Of a DNA stretch of 64,000 bases, positions 1 to 12,900 are shown piece after piece (position 1 is the first letter of the stretch; each line of letters begins with the position of its first letter). The notes beneath the pieces are model-generated. The model was given only the letters and a program-made list of their open reading frames with translations, was not told where the DNA came from and searched no databases. The DNA comes from Enoplolaimus lenunculus (Eukaryota; Nematoda; Enoplea; Enoplida; Thoracostomopsidae), in the NCBI GenBank assembly GCA_030248215.1, contig JASANG010003934.1:1-64000 (forward strand). Reading direction: 5' to 3'. The translations under genes were made by a program, and so were the position numbers.

Positions 1-1330
1 TCTGCCAAAAACGTAAAGAAAATAACCGAGGAAAAGCCCCAATGGAAAATATCAAAATTGATTGTGGACCAATGGAAAAACTTGGAGTTGATATCTTAGG
101 ACCCCTACCAGAAAAACCGTTACATAATAGTATTTGTTGATTATCTAACCAAATGGCCCGAAGCCTTTCCTGTTAGTGAAATCTCTTCTGAAGCTATTGC
201 CCAAAAACTTGTTGAGCAAATTGTATGTCGCTACTCCTGCCCTAAAACATTGATTTCCGACCAAGCACCCAGCCTGTCATCCGATGTAATTAAACATATG
301 TGTAAATTAATGAAATGCACAAAATACAAACCACTGCATACCATCCCCAAACCGATGGCCTTGTCGAACGATTTAATCGGACTCTGACCAACATGTTAGC
401 CTCATACGTGAGTGAATTTGAAAAGCAATGGGATTTATATATACCATATGTTCTGTTTGCCTGCAGAACGGCTGTCAATTCCTCTACAGGCTAGTCACCT
501 TTCGATATGTTATACTACCGTCAACCAAATTTACCATCGGATATTGTCCTGAAATCCACACAACGCATCTTTCCAGACCCAAAACATTATATGCACAATT
601 TGGGCATGGCCACGGCAGACAAACAATCCAAAGCACGCGTGAACATTGAACGCGCTCAATTACAACAAAAATTGCAATATGATAAACGCACAACCCTACC
701 AAATTTTAATGTTGGGGATACAGTCCTGCTCAAAGTAGAACCAAAAACTACAAAATTCGGACCACGATTTGACGGCCCTTATAGAATTGTAAAACAAAAT
801 GGAAAAGTCAATTTCAAAATTTTAAGTGACAAAGGAAAAGTTAAGATAGTCCATTCAAATAAGTTGAGGATGTTTCATCACTAACTTTTGTAATTTTAGA
901 CCAGAACCTGATAACTGTGGACGACCAAACAAGATTCACTTTAATATTTCCACACCTGACTTCAAATTTCTGTCAAACTTGCATTTAGCTTTTTCTTTCT
1001 TTTCTTTGGATTGATTATTTCATTCACCTCTGACGGAGGCAAACGGATCCGTACTGCAAAGCCATGAAATCAATGATGAAATCACCAAGGATACGCTATT
1101 TGGAACCCCCGCCAGCCCCCCCCACTCTGGAATCTGTCTCTTTTAACGCAATTTGAAACTGGGCAAATAGTAATTTTACGCACTCATGGAACCAAAAAAG
1201 AAAATGGGATAGAATCAAGTATTTTATCATGACGAGTATTCAAACAGCCAGCAATTGTATGCAATAACAAATTTATACCAAAACCAGCTCGAGATCTTTA
1301 TCATTTACGTTTTCTAGAACCACCCGGACC
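1..1330 (+). mobile_element. Ty3/gypsy LTR retrotransposon, 3' fragment (copy A)
   Basis: This is a fossil fragment of a Ty3/gypsy element that enters from beyond the left edge. It carries the later part of pol on the + strand: the integrase core (phrases such as TKWPEAFPV and ERFNRTL) and the C-terminal tail ending HSNKLRMFHH at about 884, followed by roughly 450 bases of 3' non-coding sequence. The same protein and 3' sequence occur on the opposite strand in the longer copy next door, so the two belong to one family. By eye the coding parts are about 95 percent alike, which suggests a fairly recent but not brand-new insertion. It is broken, with several breaks. No LTR could be delimited. 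Confidence 0.88.
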
Positions 1331-1800
1331 GAAACATTGACTGTGTATTTGAACAGCAGCCCAGCACAAACAAACAAACGACAAACAACTGTACTTTGAA
1401 TCTCCTACAACAACAATACAAAAAAAAACTATACACACACAAGCAGAAAACAACAGAAAAAAATTAATATCAAATTTAGTAGCTAAAAGATATACATATA
1501 TAAATAATATAAATAAGAATTATAGAAAATATATTATATAAATTTATAAATTATATATATAGCTAACAATTATTTAATATATATATAGACAGATAAAACA
1601 ACCCCACCCTCTACTCACTCCAGACAACTATACACCCCCTTTAATACAAAAACATTTATTAAATAACTTAAGAATATTTACTTAATATAAAATCATCCAA
1701 CCAACCAATAAATACTACCCTTTTAACCCCAACATTTACAAAAAACATAATCCAAAACCAACACCCACCCCCCACACAACCCACCCTTCTGTTAATTTTG
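1331..1800. other. AT-rich junction between the two gypsy copies
   Basis: Low-complexity sequence, including an A/T-only stretch at about 1480-1600 and C/A-rich runs at about 1600-1790, separates the tails of the two oppositely oriented retrotransposon copies. I see no gene. Part of it may be retrotransposon 3' end or LTR, but no matching sequence was found at the other end of either copy. Confidence 0.5.
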
Positions 1801-4800
1801 TTGTCACGTATTTCGGTCAAAATGTTTCCTAAGGCATTTTCCGGGTGAAAATGCCCCCAGTACAAATTGTTGGTGCGTTAATACAGGTCGGTCGGGTTTC
1901 TAAAAGTAAATTATAAAGATCTTGGTTTTGGTAAAATTTTGCATACAAAATGCTTGTCATGATAAAATACTTGATTCTATCCCATTTTCTTTTTTGGTTC
2001 TGAGTGCGTAAAATTTTTTTGCCCAGTTTCATTGCGTTAAAAGGACAATCAGAGTTTCCAATAGCGTATTTGATGATTTCATCATTGATTATATAGCTTT
2101 GCAGTACTGATACGCTTGTTCAGGGGAAGAAAACCAAGAAAAGAAACAAAAAGGGAAAGAAAAAGGAAATATTAAATTGAATCTTTTTTGGTTGTCCACA
2201 GTTATCAGGTTCTGGTCTAAAATTACAAAAGTTAGTGATGAAACATCCTCAACTTATTTGAATGGACTATCTTAACTTTTCCATTGTCACTTAAAATTTT
2301 GAAATTGACTTTTCCATTTTGTTTTATAATTCTATAAGGGCCGTCAAATCGTGGTCCGAATTTTGTAGTTTTTGGTTCTACTTTGAGCAGGACGGTATCC
2401 CCAACATTAAAATTTGGTAGGGTTGTGCGTTTATCATAATGTAATTTTTGTTGTAAGTGAGCGCGTTCAATGTTTACGCGTGCTTTGGATTGTATATCTG
2501 CCATGGCCATGCCCAAATTGTGCATATAATGTTTTGGGTGTGGAAAGATGCGTTGTGTGGATTTCAGGACAATATCCGATGGTAAATTTGGTTGACGGTA
2601 GTATAACATTTCGAAAGGTGAGTAGCCTGTAGAGGAATTGACAGCCGTTCTGTAAGCAAACAGAACATATGGTATATATAAATCCCATTGCTTTTCAAAT
2701 TCACTCACGTATGAGGCTAACATGTTGGTCAGAGTCCGATTAAATCGTTCGACAAGGCCATCGGGTTGGGGATGGTATGCAGAGGTTTGTAGTTTTTTGC
2801 ATTTCGTTAATTTGCACATATGTTTAATTACATCGGATGTCAGGTTGGGTGCTTGGTCGGAAATCAATGTTTTAGGGCAGGAGTAGCGACATACAATTTG
2901 CTCAACAAGTCTTTGGGCAATAGCTTCAGAAGAGATTTCACTAACAGGAAAGGCTTCGGGCCATTTGGTTACATAATAAATAAACACTATTATGTAACGG
3001 TTTTTCCGCTGTGTCATTGGTAGGGGTCCTAAGATATCAACTCCAAGTTTTTCCATTGGTCCACAATCAATTTTGATATTTTCCATTGGGGCTTTTCCTC
3101 GGTTACTTTCTTTACGTTTTTGGCAGATTTCACAACTTCGGCAATATAATTTCACATCACGTTCAAGGTTTGGCCAAAAATACCTGGCGCGAATTTTTTC
3201 TAAAGTTTTCGTTGTTCCTAAATGTCCAGATAAAGGTTCGTCATGCAGAGATTTTAAAATTTCATGTTGCATTGTTTCGGGTACGACAATTCTTAGTGTT
3301 TTATTATGTCTTGAACGGTATGTAAGTATCCCATCAATGAGTACGAACCTATTATTTGAAGTGTGTGGTATTACATTGATTTGTGTAGACATTAACCAAC
3401 GTAACGGATTATGATCAGTTTTAACAATAAAATGCTGGCCATATAGATACGGCCTGAAATGTTGGATTGCCCACTTCATTGCAAGAGCTTCTTTTTCAAT
3501 TGTAGCATATTTAACCTCCGCTGGTGTAAGGAGTCGACTGGCGTACGCTACAACATATTCTTGTCCTTTCGCGGATTGAGTTAAAATGGCACCAATTCCG
3601 TAGTTACTATATAGCATCTGTGTGAAGTTCGAAAGTATTCTTAAAATCTGGTGGTCTAAGTATAGGTGCTGTGATTAGAATTTGTTTTAGACAGTCAAAG
3701 GTGCACTGACAAACATCAGTCCACACAAAGGGGACATTTTTGCGTGTGTGTAAATTTAACGGATATGTAATTGATGCAAAACTTTTCACGTAATTACGAT
3801 AATATGAAACTATATAATCCTAAAAATGATTTTAGCTCTTCAACTAACTTTGGTGCAGGAAAGTTTTGTATTTTTTCAATTTTAGATGGATCTACTTTTA
3901 TTCCCCCTGCTGTAATAATGTGACCCAGGTATGGTACTTCGTTACGCAAAAAAGAACATTTTTCGCCGTTGATTTTTAAACCAGCAGCTTTTAAACGCTC
4001 AAAAACGAGGCGCAAATTTTCTTGATATTTATCGAATGTGTCGGCAAAAATGATGATATCATCGATGTAAACCAAGCATTTTTCGAAGGTCAAGCCACGA
4101 AGGGCTGTTTCCATTAATCGTTGAAATGTGGCGGGGGCATTAGTTAGGCCAAATGGCATAACGTTGAACTGATATAGTCCTTCGTGTGTAACAAATGCTG
4201 TTTTTTCTTTATCGCATTCACGTACTGGAACGTGCCAATATCCTGAACTAATATCAAGTGTAGAGAAATAAATTGCTTTTCCTAATGAATCTAAAATATC
4301 ATCGATACGTGGAATTGGGTATGTATCACGTTTAGTAATTTTGTTTAATTTTCTGTAATCTATGCAGAAGCGAACCTTTCCATTCTTTTTTGGCACAAGA
4401 ACTACAGGTGAGGACCAGGGGCTGTTTGAAGGTTCGATGATTCCTTCCTTTAACATAGATTTCACATGTTCTGAAATCGTTGATTTTTGCGATTGAGAGA
4501 CTCGATAGGTTGCTTGTTTAATTGGCCTTTCATTGCCTGTGTCAATAATGTGTTCTGTTAAAAGTGTTTGTCCAAATGGTTGTTCCTCTGATTCAAATAG
4601 GTCGTTATACTCTTGTAGTAAATTAATCATATTGCTTTTCTGTTCCTGGTTCATATTGGTGTCTGTAAGTGTCACACCCTTGGGTAGCAGCTTATTTTGC
4701 CGAACTGTATTTGGTTGAGAAGTGTGCGCACAAGTGTTTAACGGTTTTTTGTTTAATGCTATATTTTTACAGGTACGTATTTTTCACAGTTTCCAAGAAT

Positions 4801-6680
4801 TGTGTTGTGTCTTAATGTTATCGGAAGTGGAAACAGGTTTATTAGTTTAACGGGAATCTTTGATTGGCGTGCCTTAGCAAGACAGTGCGCCCCGAAAATA
4901 TATTCTGGCCGGTCCTTAGAGGTGTATTGGTTAAAAATGGGTTGTGGCGAAAACAATATGTCGCAGCAATCCAAAACAGATTCAGTTTTTGCCCAACACA
5001 ATTTTTCGGTAAATGGTGGAATGCAAACTTTACCAATTAAGGATGCCGTACAGTTTGATATGGTTTCAATACTTCGTTTTCTAAATGGTATCTTAACACT
5101 ATACAGTTCCCAGAAAGTTCTTTTGAAAATTCAATTTTCCTTTTGAAAGTATAGCATTCCCAATGATACAATCGTGATGTGCATTCTGGATAACAAAAAA
5201 TTTCAGTGATTTTTCCAATACCCCGACTTTCACCGGAATTTGAATAACATCAATTACTTTTAACGATTGTCCGGTAACTGAAATCGAAGGTTTTGGAATT
5301 TCCGCAATTGTTGACACTATTTCTTTAGGAATAGCAGAAAATAATTTTTCGCTTATTATATTTATTTCTGAGCCGGAATCGCATAGTATTTCAACAAAAA
5401 TATTTTCACCAATTTTTGCACCAATAAACGGTAAATCAGCACAACACGCCTGGCTATGATAAAACGATTTTATTGCTAAATTTTTAGAATTTGGGGGATA
5501 TTTGTTAAATTTTAACTAGGACTCGCCATTCCCCCTTAGGGAGCCCAGTACTAGTTTTCCCCAGGACTTGGAAAAGTAGTTGATTGCTGATTTTGAAACC
5601 AATTTGGCTGTATTTGTGGTGCGCATGATTGTATTGTAGGTTGTGTTTGTTGTGTTTGAAACAATGGTGGAATGTTTTGGTTCGCAACCATTCTGTTTTG
5701 TGGAAGCATGCGACATTGACTTGTAAAATGGTTGTTTCTGTTGCATATAAAGCAATGTTTTTGCTTTTGAAAATTTTGGCTATTATTTTGGTTCGTTTTT
5801 TGTGCAGATGTCTTAGTGTGTAAATTGTCTAATTTTTTATGTAAGAGTTGCAATTGCGATGTTATTTCTTTGAATCCGGTTTCTAATTTATTTAACCGTT
5901 GTTCAATTGGGTCTGTTGTTGTTGCCGCGGAAGTTATATTGGGTTGTGTTAGGGTTTCTGTTAATTTTTGCATTGCTTTAATTAATGCATTGTCATTTAT
6001 GTTTGTATTTGCAGGTTGTTGTGAAATGTTTTGGGTGAAACAAATTTGCTTAATTGCATTTTCTTGTCGTTTGGCAAGTGCTACAGCTTCGTCAAAAGTC
6101 ATGCTGGTAATGTTTTTTGGAGTAAAATTTGTTGATATTGCGGTAATGAACGATAAACAAAATTTTTTAATTTTATATCGTTCATTTCGTGGTCTGGTGC
6201 ATTTGGGTGAGATTTCTGTACCAAAGTTTGTATTGCTTCGGCGAAATCATCGATGGTTTCATTGGGTTGTTGATATCGAATGTTTAGTTCAGCCCAGCTT
6301 ATTCCGGTTTCTGGTGTGAATTTTTCTACTATTTTATCTTTGATTTCATCAAAACTTAGGTTTTGATTCAATGAATCATAAAAAGTTCCAGCTCGTCCAG
6401 TTAATAATGCTGGCAAAATCTGTTTACGTCGGTTAGCTGACCAATTATTAGCGTTTGCAACTCGAATAAAATCACGAAACCAGGTTTTTATGTTTTTTGT
6501 CTGGTCTGTTCCTGTAAATGATTCAGGAAGAATTACGATGGAATTACTTAATATTGGAAAAAGTTGATTAGTTGAGTTATTATTTGGACGAAGCATAGTT
6601 TTCCCTTGTTTTCGAGAAAGTTTTCCAAAGCTATGCGTTCGCAATTTCATAGAAAGTTGATAAAGAAACACAAAATTTCA
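1800..6680 (-). mobile_element. Ty3/gypsy LTR retrotransposon, longer copy (copy B)
   Basis: This fossil element on the minus strand has the gag-pol order typical of Ty3/gypsy. From right to left the parts are gag (about 6.7-5.5 kb, with a CX2CX4HX4C zinc knuckle, CFICNRNNHFTSQC), an aspartic protease (CDSGSE motif near 5.37 kb), reverse transcriptase (about 4.7-3.8 kb, with the PFGLTNAPATFQ block and YIDD active site), RNase H (about 3.7-3.4 kb), and integrase (about 3.3-2.2 kb, with an HHCC finger and D-D-E core). It ends in the same tail and 3' sequence as copy A. It looks broken, with a handful of breaks, and no pair of LTRs was recognised. A TGGTGTCAGA string like a tRNA-Leu primer-binding site lies on the minus strand near 8.33-8.34 kb, so the true 5' end may reach there. 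I see no env gene. Confidence 0.9.
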
Positions 6681-6924
6681 TTTTTTATTCCACGCAAGAA
6701 TTACGTCCTTTCAATCAAAACGTTCTTATTTTTTAAAAGTATATTTCAACTTCAAATTTTATATTTAATACTGGTCTAGAATGCATCATTGCAGTTGGTG
6801 TTTGTACGTTCGCTTGAGCATTTTCGCAATATGCTAGACGCTGTTTAACTTGCGTTAAGTCTGTAGATAATTTTGCAAGTTTTGGTCAGTCACCTGAATT
6901 TCACCGTAAAGGCGGTCTTCAATA

Positions 6925-7398
6925 TTACGCCAGGTACCTGGTATCGTTTTGAACTGTTTGTAGTTGTTCAGCGAATGTATGTTCAACTTGTTCAACTTGT
7001 GTTTTAACAGACTGTACGTCATGGCGAACTGATTGTACGTCCTTTAAGACATCCTCCCGAATTGTCAAAACTTCGTGTTGTACTATTTGAACATCGCGTA
7101 GTACGTCACGTTTGACTGCCTGAACGTTATCTTGCACTGTTTGAATATCTTTTAACACATTATCCTGAACAGTTTGGACATTATTTTGCACTGTTTGAAT
7201 GTCTTTCAAAACATTGTCCTGAACAGTCTGAATTTGCACTGTTTGCAACTGTGTGCTGTTGTTCTGTGCAAAAGTCAGTAACTGTTCTAGTACCGATTCA
7301 GCAGATTTTGTCATAACAGACGTGTTTTCGCTCAATTCTACGTCAGGGCTTTTTGAGATAGTAGCAGGCTCAGGGTTTTGTGCTAGCGATGTCATCAA
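6925..7398 (-). repeat. 54-bp minisatellite in a coiled-coil open frame, probably retroelement leader
   Basis: A minus-strand open frame of 157 codons contains about five imperfect 54-bp units, each encoding 18 residues of the pattern TVQDNVLKDIQTVQNNVQ. Val, Ile or Leu recur every three to four residues, as in a coiled coil. It lies just upstream of gag in the same orientation, so it may be a gag-like N-terminal extension or leader of the adjacent element. It could also be a fragment of an unrelated host protein. I do not recognise the product. Another minus-strand frame at about 7645-7932 has a hydrophobic stretch (WFVLFLLTLL) and is also unassigned. Confidence 0.45.
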
Positions 7399-7932
7399 AC
7401 CCTGTAGATGCTACATCTATACCCTGAGGCTTGTCTATGGTGCTTTCTAGCGATTCTACTAATGTAGTGTCATTCATAGTCGTACATGATGATTCTAGAG
7501 CCTGATTGTCCCATTTTTGCGTATATGGCTCTTCGAAAATATCCTGCACTGGTTGATGCTCTGTAATTTCATCAATTTCAGATTCAGATGCTGTACGACC
7601 TAAGACAGAATTGCATGTATTTCGCTTTTTCGGGCTGTGTAACATCATAGTGAGAGGTTATTTAACAACAACGGATACGAACCGGGTGTTGTTTCAGTTT
7701 GTGTTAGTAGTGTCAATAGGAACAAAACGAACCAAAATGTGTTCGGGATCGATGTAATCTGTCCAAAATCAACATAGAAACCAACCGTCGTGGTCACCAT
7801 GTGAGGTCTGGACTGGTTAAAAACGGGGATTTTCGACCGATCCGAAGGCGGGTATGGTCTAGTTTCGGGTTGATCCTGGAACAGTTTTAATACAGGTTTA
7901 GACACTCCTACGGCTCGTGCGAGTTTATACAA

Positions 7933-9969
7933 CGCTGCTTTTCCTTTTTACTAGTAACGCACAAGTAATTAACACAAAATACTGAACACAAGCCCGTTAG
8001 TCCCGCTAATACTAAATTGCCAATTTCCCCTATTTCCGGTGATTATAGCTTTTGAACGAGGGCCATACGGCCGAAAAGCATTACAGAAATTATAAGTATT
8101 CGGAAACTGCAATATGTGAGCGAAAAGTGACCAAGATCTGTCAGACACAGCCTACGGGACCGCTAGTTGAATCACGTCCGGGCACAATAATAACAGTAAC
8201 ACACAAATTATAAGAATTGTAAGTAGACGTTTCCTAGGTTTAAGAATGACTATTTTGACTAATTAAAATATACCGATTCCGAATCTACACTGATTATAGT
8301 TCCGTCAATGCAAGAACTAAGTATTTCAAGCTATCTGACACCAATGCTATGCTTTTACATATGATGATGAAATCAGCTACACACCTAAACTAGCTATATG
8401 ATCGTAATCATACTCCCCGAATGAATAATTGTTAGATAAATAATGAAAATAACAGACTATGGCAAATAAGACACAATTGGGGCAGAATTGGCATAAATAG
8501 AGGTGCGAAATGAAATGAGCACGTTAAAATTAGTAGGAAACTGGAAGGGGACGCCTGAAAACATGAAAATAAGTGTATATAAGATCACAAGAAATATGAC
8601 ATGTGAGAACTGGCACAAAATGGTCAAAAGGGGAAGAATTTGCTGAAATGGGAAAGTGCAATGTACTAAGCGCATAGAATTTGGTCAGAAAATAGGGATT
8701 TGGTACCTGAAAACATAATATGAAATATATGTGAAAATACACATAACTGACATAAACGAAAGTGACAGAACTAGAAGTAAGTTTAACCAGAATTTGGCAG
8801 GAAAGTTAAAGCACAATTGTTTTACAAATGAGCAAATAATATGGCAAGGTCAAAAAGACACCGGTTATGTATAAATCACGTGCACACTGGGGCCCCACCC
8901 GACATGTATACACGAATGACTAGCCCTTATTTATTTATTTTTTTGCTAGGCATCTAATTGACTTAGCAAAAAAACAAGCATGACGTCCTCTGTAATGGTT
9001 TAATTAAAACACCTTTATTGCTTTTTTCAAATTCTAAATTTCTGTTGTTCGCTTGCGGTACGTATGATATCTCATGAAGTTGATGTCATGCAAATATTAC
9101 CATACAAGCGCGCATGTAATGATGGAAGAAGTTACAGAGGATTTTCGCCAACGGCACACATATCAAAGTAAGAAGTTGCTGCAAGAATCGTGTAGTGTTT
9201 CGTGGAACACTTGACTTGGCCAAAAACCTGGACCCGTACCCGGAATTTTTAACAATCCAAAACCCGAACCCGGAATTTTTAACAAGGCAAATCCGGACCC
9301 AGATTTATTTTCCGTGCAAACCAGGACCGGAATTTTTATAACGTAAAAACTGATCATCATCCTAATTTTTGAAAGATAGGAACGAATTTCTGTCCCCATC
9401 TATATTCTAGCAGCTCAGTGTCTAAAATATTCATGGGCACATTCGCAAAAGTTTATTTCAAGTCAGTGTGCCGATACCAAAATTCATTCCCGATGCCGAT
9501 ACCTATGCTATTCCGAGACCGACCAAGAAAAGTCTCGGTCTCGGTCAATTTTCGGTCATCATCGAAAAAAATTATAATTGTCAAAATAGACTATATATTT
9601 GTAATGCTTTTTTCGTAGTTTTTTTTGTGTTTTTACACGCTTTTGTATTTTTCATAGCCTTTTTATTTTTTCCGAATATTTGCTCGTAATTATCGCGTAA
9701 CTAAGAAATTTCATAGTTTCACACAAAAGTCTTATTCATCAGCCATCACTTTTAATTCAAGAATATAATCATATTCTGGTCGCACTGTGTATTATTTGCA
9801 GGTAACCGCAACACTATACATTACATTTATTTGTCACTTTACTATCAGAATGAATGTAAAGAAATATAATAAACGTAGGCGCAAATCTGGCTGCCTATAT
9901 CCGTAACTTATGTAGCTTAACTGTTAGGAAAACATGATTTGCAAAGTTGTTATGTCATGCCAGTAAAAT
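7933..9969. other. Intergenic region upstream of SCAI
   Basis: No convincing coding exon is visible. About 9.2-9.55 kb holds degraded C/G-patterned repeats (GGACCCGTACCCGGAA-like, then TCGGTCTCGGTC-like) resembling the ends of the hAT-like MITEs found further right. The remainder is unique-looking AT-rich DNA that should contain the SCAI promoter and 5' UTR; no TATA box or initiator could be assigned. Confidence 0.4.
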
Positions 9970-12900
9970 ATGGCGTACGTTGGTGATGCATCCGACGAAG
10001 ATCGCGCTATTTGTGATGAGTTTGTTCGCTTACTGGAAAAATCTACTGAACTTTTTAACGGACTGCGGTAAGGACAATTTTACAATTTGCCTTGCTTTGT
10101 TGCAAATTGTTGCGTGTGTGTATTGTATATACTGGAGTTTTCTATGGGGGAAGGGATCCAATTACATTAGAGCTCCGACCCCAGCCCAGTTGACTTCCCC
10201 ACTTTTTCCAACCGCCGCCTACCCCTCCCCCACCGCAAACACAAAATCATTTACAGCAGTTTAAACGTTGCGCTTGCATTGTTAGGCGAAATTTGCAAAG
10301 TACAATAAATTTACTTATCTCCCCCATATTTTGCCCCCCCCCCCGCTCCTTCCTCTATAGTAGTGGTGGCTTGCCCCCATCATCAGCAACCTAAGAAAAC
10401 TTAAAGTGTACTTGAGCAACGTTTTCGAGTCTGGTGCCAACAGAGTTCGTTTTTTCTTGCACGATTTTTGAGCATTTAGGTGAAAATGAGTATAAAGATT
10501 TTAGAAAGCCTATTTTAAAAGCTCACCCCCTGAAACAATTTAGTTGTGTGAAGTGGATCACCGACCAATTTTCCGCTTCAGTTTTGTCTCCTCCGTCGTG
10601 CGGTAACTCCTCTTTTCGCTCGTGATACTTATCAAAGAAATATGTGTGTTAAATACAGAAAATGTTTCATGAATGTTTTTCAGCTGCACGTAATATTAAA
10701 GACATACGATACTCCTAATTTAGCAGCTAACTTTGCGCAATTTGGATGGAATATACCTTTTTCTTTATAACTATTTTAACAACTTTAGCGTCCAATCTTG
10801 TGTGCTAAGGCGAATAACATAAAAATTGGCTCTGTAAGTCAATTTGCTCTGAACAAAATACTAACAATATCACAACATCGTAGTGACACTTCTAATAACC
10901 AATATTTTAGCATAGCTCATGGTGGCATGGTTGGCAAAATGTTAACACGGGGGTAAAGAGAGTTGGATTGAAAATTCGGTTTAAATATCTTAAGCTCAAA
11001 ATTGTACATATGAAACAGTTATAAGTTGTATAGCTAGCAGCGACTATATGTGATTTTCCTGTAAAATAAAGCTTTTTTCAGAAAATCTTCGGAGTCATGT
11101 CGAGTGAAATCGCTGTCGCACCCAGAACTTTGAAATCAATTGAATCTGCAAATCAATTCTATTCGAAATGCTGCAAATTGAAATAGTGTCGGAGAAAAAT
11201 TAACTGGGAAACTAAGATTTGTAGCGGTCGTGCTGAACAGCGGCAGGATTGGTTATTAGGTGCGCGTTATCTATTATCACTGCTTTACTTAAGAACAAGC
11301 GAAATATTCATTTAACAAATATTCCAACAAGTGTTTTGTTTTCAGTGATCTGCCGCCATACGACAACAAAAAGTGGCAAGATTACTTTGGAAAAACCTTT
11401 GACGTTTTCACACGACTCTGGAGGTTTCAGCAGCAACACAGGTATATAAATAGTGTCGGAGTGCTTGATATGTACATAAGCAGTGTGTCAAACGGATTTA
11501 CATTCAAAATATACAATTTGTGTGCACCGTTGCAAAATACATACGAATATGTTATTTATGCCTGAGCTATGAACGAAATTGATTGCTTGATTTTTGCTCC
11601 GTACGAGCCCACATAGCTTTTGAGCAGGTTATGCCCAGAGACGGGGCGGAAGTAAACTTTTTAACAGTTTTGTAAATCTTAGCGCTGTTTAGGACGCGCG
11701 ATGATTTTGCTCTGCTGTAACAATTAAAATTTTTCGCCCTTTATAAGCTACAGGCTAATTTGCATAATTGGTTAAATCTAAATTAGGTTTTACTGTATTT
11801 CACTAATTATTATGGCATACAAGCAATCTAATTTCAATACTAAAAGGTTTTTGGATACCATAAATCTGAGTAAATTGCTTATAAACCTCCGGAAGCGATA
11901 ATTGAGCAGTTAGCTAATAGGTAATTTGTATATTAGCTTATTTAGTTAAGCCTAAATTAAAATTTTTTAAATGATTTCACTGATTACTAGCGTTACAAGC
12001 AATGAAATTCAGTACTAAAGGGTTTTTGGGTGCGAGAAATCTGATTATATTGTTCACAAGCTTAGAAAACGTATATTTGGATACTTAGCTAATAGCCAAT
12101 TCGCATATTAGCTTAACTAATAAGCCTAATTAGAACTTTTCAAATTATTTCACAAGTATGTTCGAGCTTCGCTCAATTCATGTAGTTCTACTACGACTGG
12201 TTTAGAAAATAATAGATTTCCAGGTGGCGCTATCGGTCTGTCTGAGCTGATGTTCGTAAACCTCCAAAACACAGATTAGCCTAATTCGTTTTGCCCAAAT
12301 TACGCTTTTTAAAGGTGAAACTATCCGTGTGTGCTTTATACGTTGGAATGCTTAACTAGACTGATTAATAAGAAAGCGTATCCGAGCTTCGCTCAAAACA
12401 TGTCGTTCTACTACGACTGGTTTAGGGTGTCTGTTGGCTGGCGACAAGTATCAAAAACATCGCATGAACAAATTGGAAATCATTTTTTGGTTCTGTAAAG
12501 CTGAACTACAATCAATTATATATTGATAAGTTAACAACTGATCGAAAACAAAACTGTGTGGCAGAAATTTGTCCCGATTATATAAAATTTTCCAACGAAC
12601 TGTCAGCCATTTTGTAAACATAGCAGCCGAGCGGACCCAGCTCCCAGTTAACATTCTGGGCCCGGAGCAGCTGTAAAACGTATGTATGTATCAGGGTGCA
12701 ACCGGAATTACAATTTACCGGAACCGGAACCGGAATTTGAAAATTTTACCGGAACCGGAACCGGAAAGTGAAAAATGCATTTCACCAAAAATTTCATTTT
12801 AATCTTGTTTTTTGCTCTATTATTTGTGAAATAACCTTAGTCGAACATAGATATTTATTTTATTTGTTGTATTTTAGATTTTCGTCGTCGACTGAAGTGA

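Noticed and set aside
5629-6319. + strand open frames of 64-167 codons across the gypsy element
   Set aside because: They are antisense shadows of gag, with no independent motif.
7645-7932. Minus-strand frame with a passing likeness to a ligand-gated channel N-terminus (FYVDF near a Pro-rich stretch)
   Set aside because: The likeness rests on a few residues, there is no Cys-loop, and the frame continues into unrelated hydrophobic sequence. No function assigned.
1-8350. Search for paired LTRs around the gypsy copies
   Set aside because: Comparison by eye of the 3' non-coding sequence with the region upstream of gag found no match, so no LTR features are called. An alignment against other genomic copies would decide.
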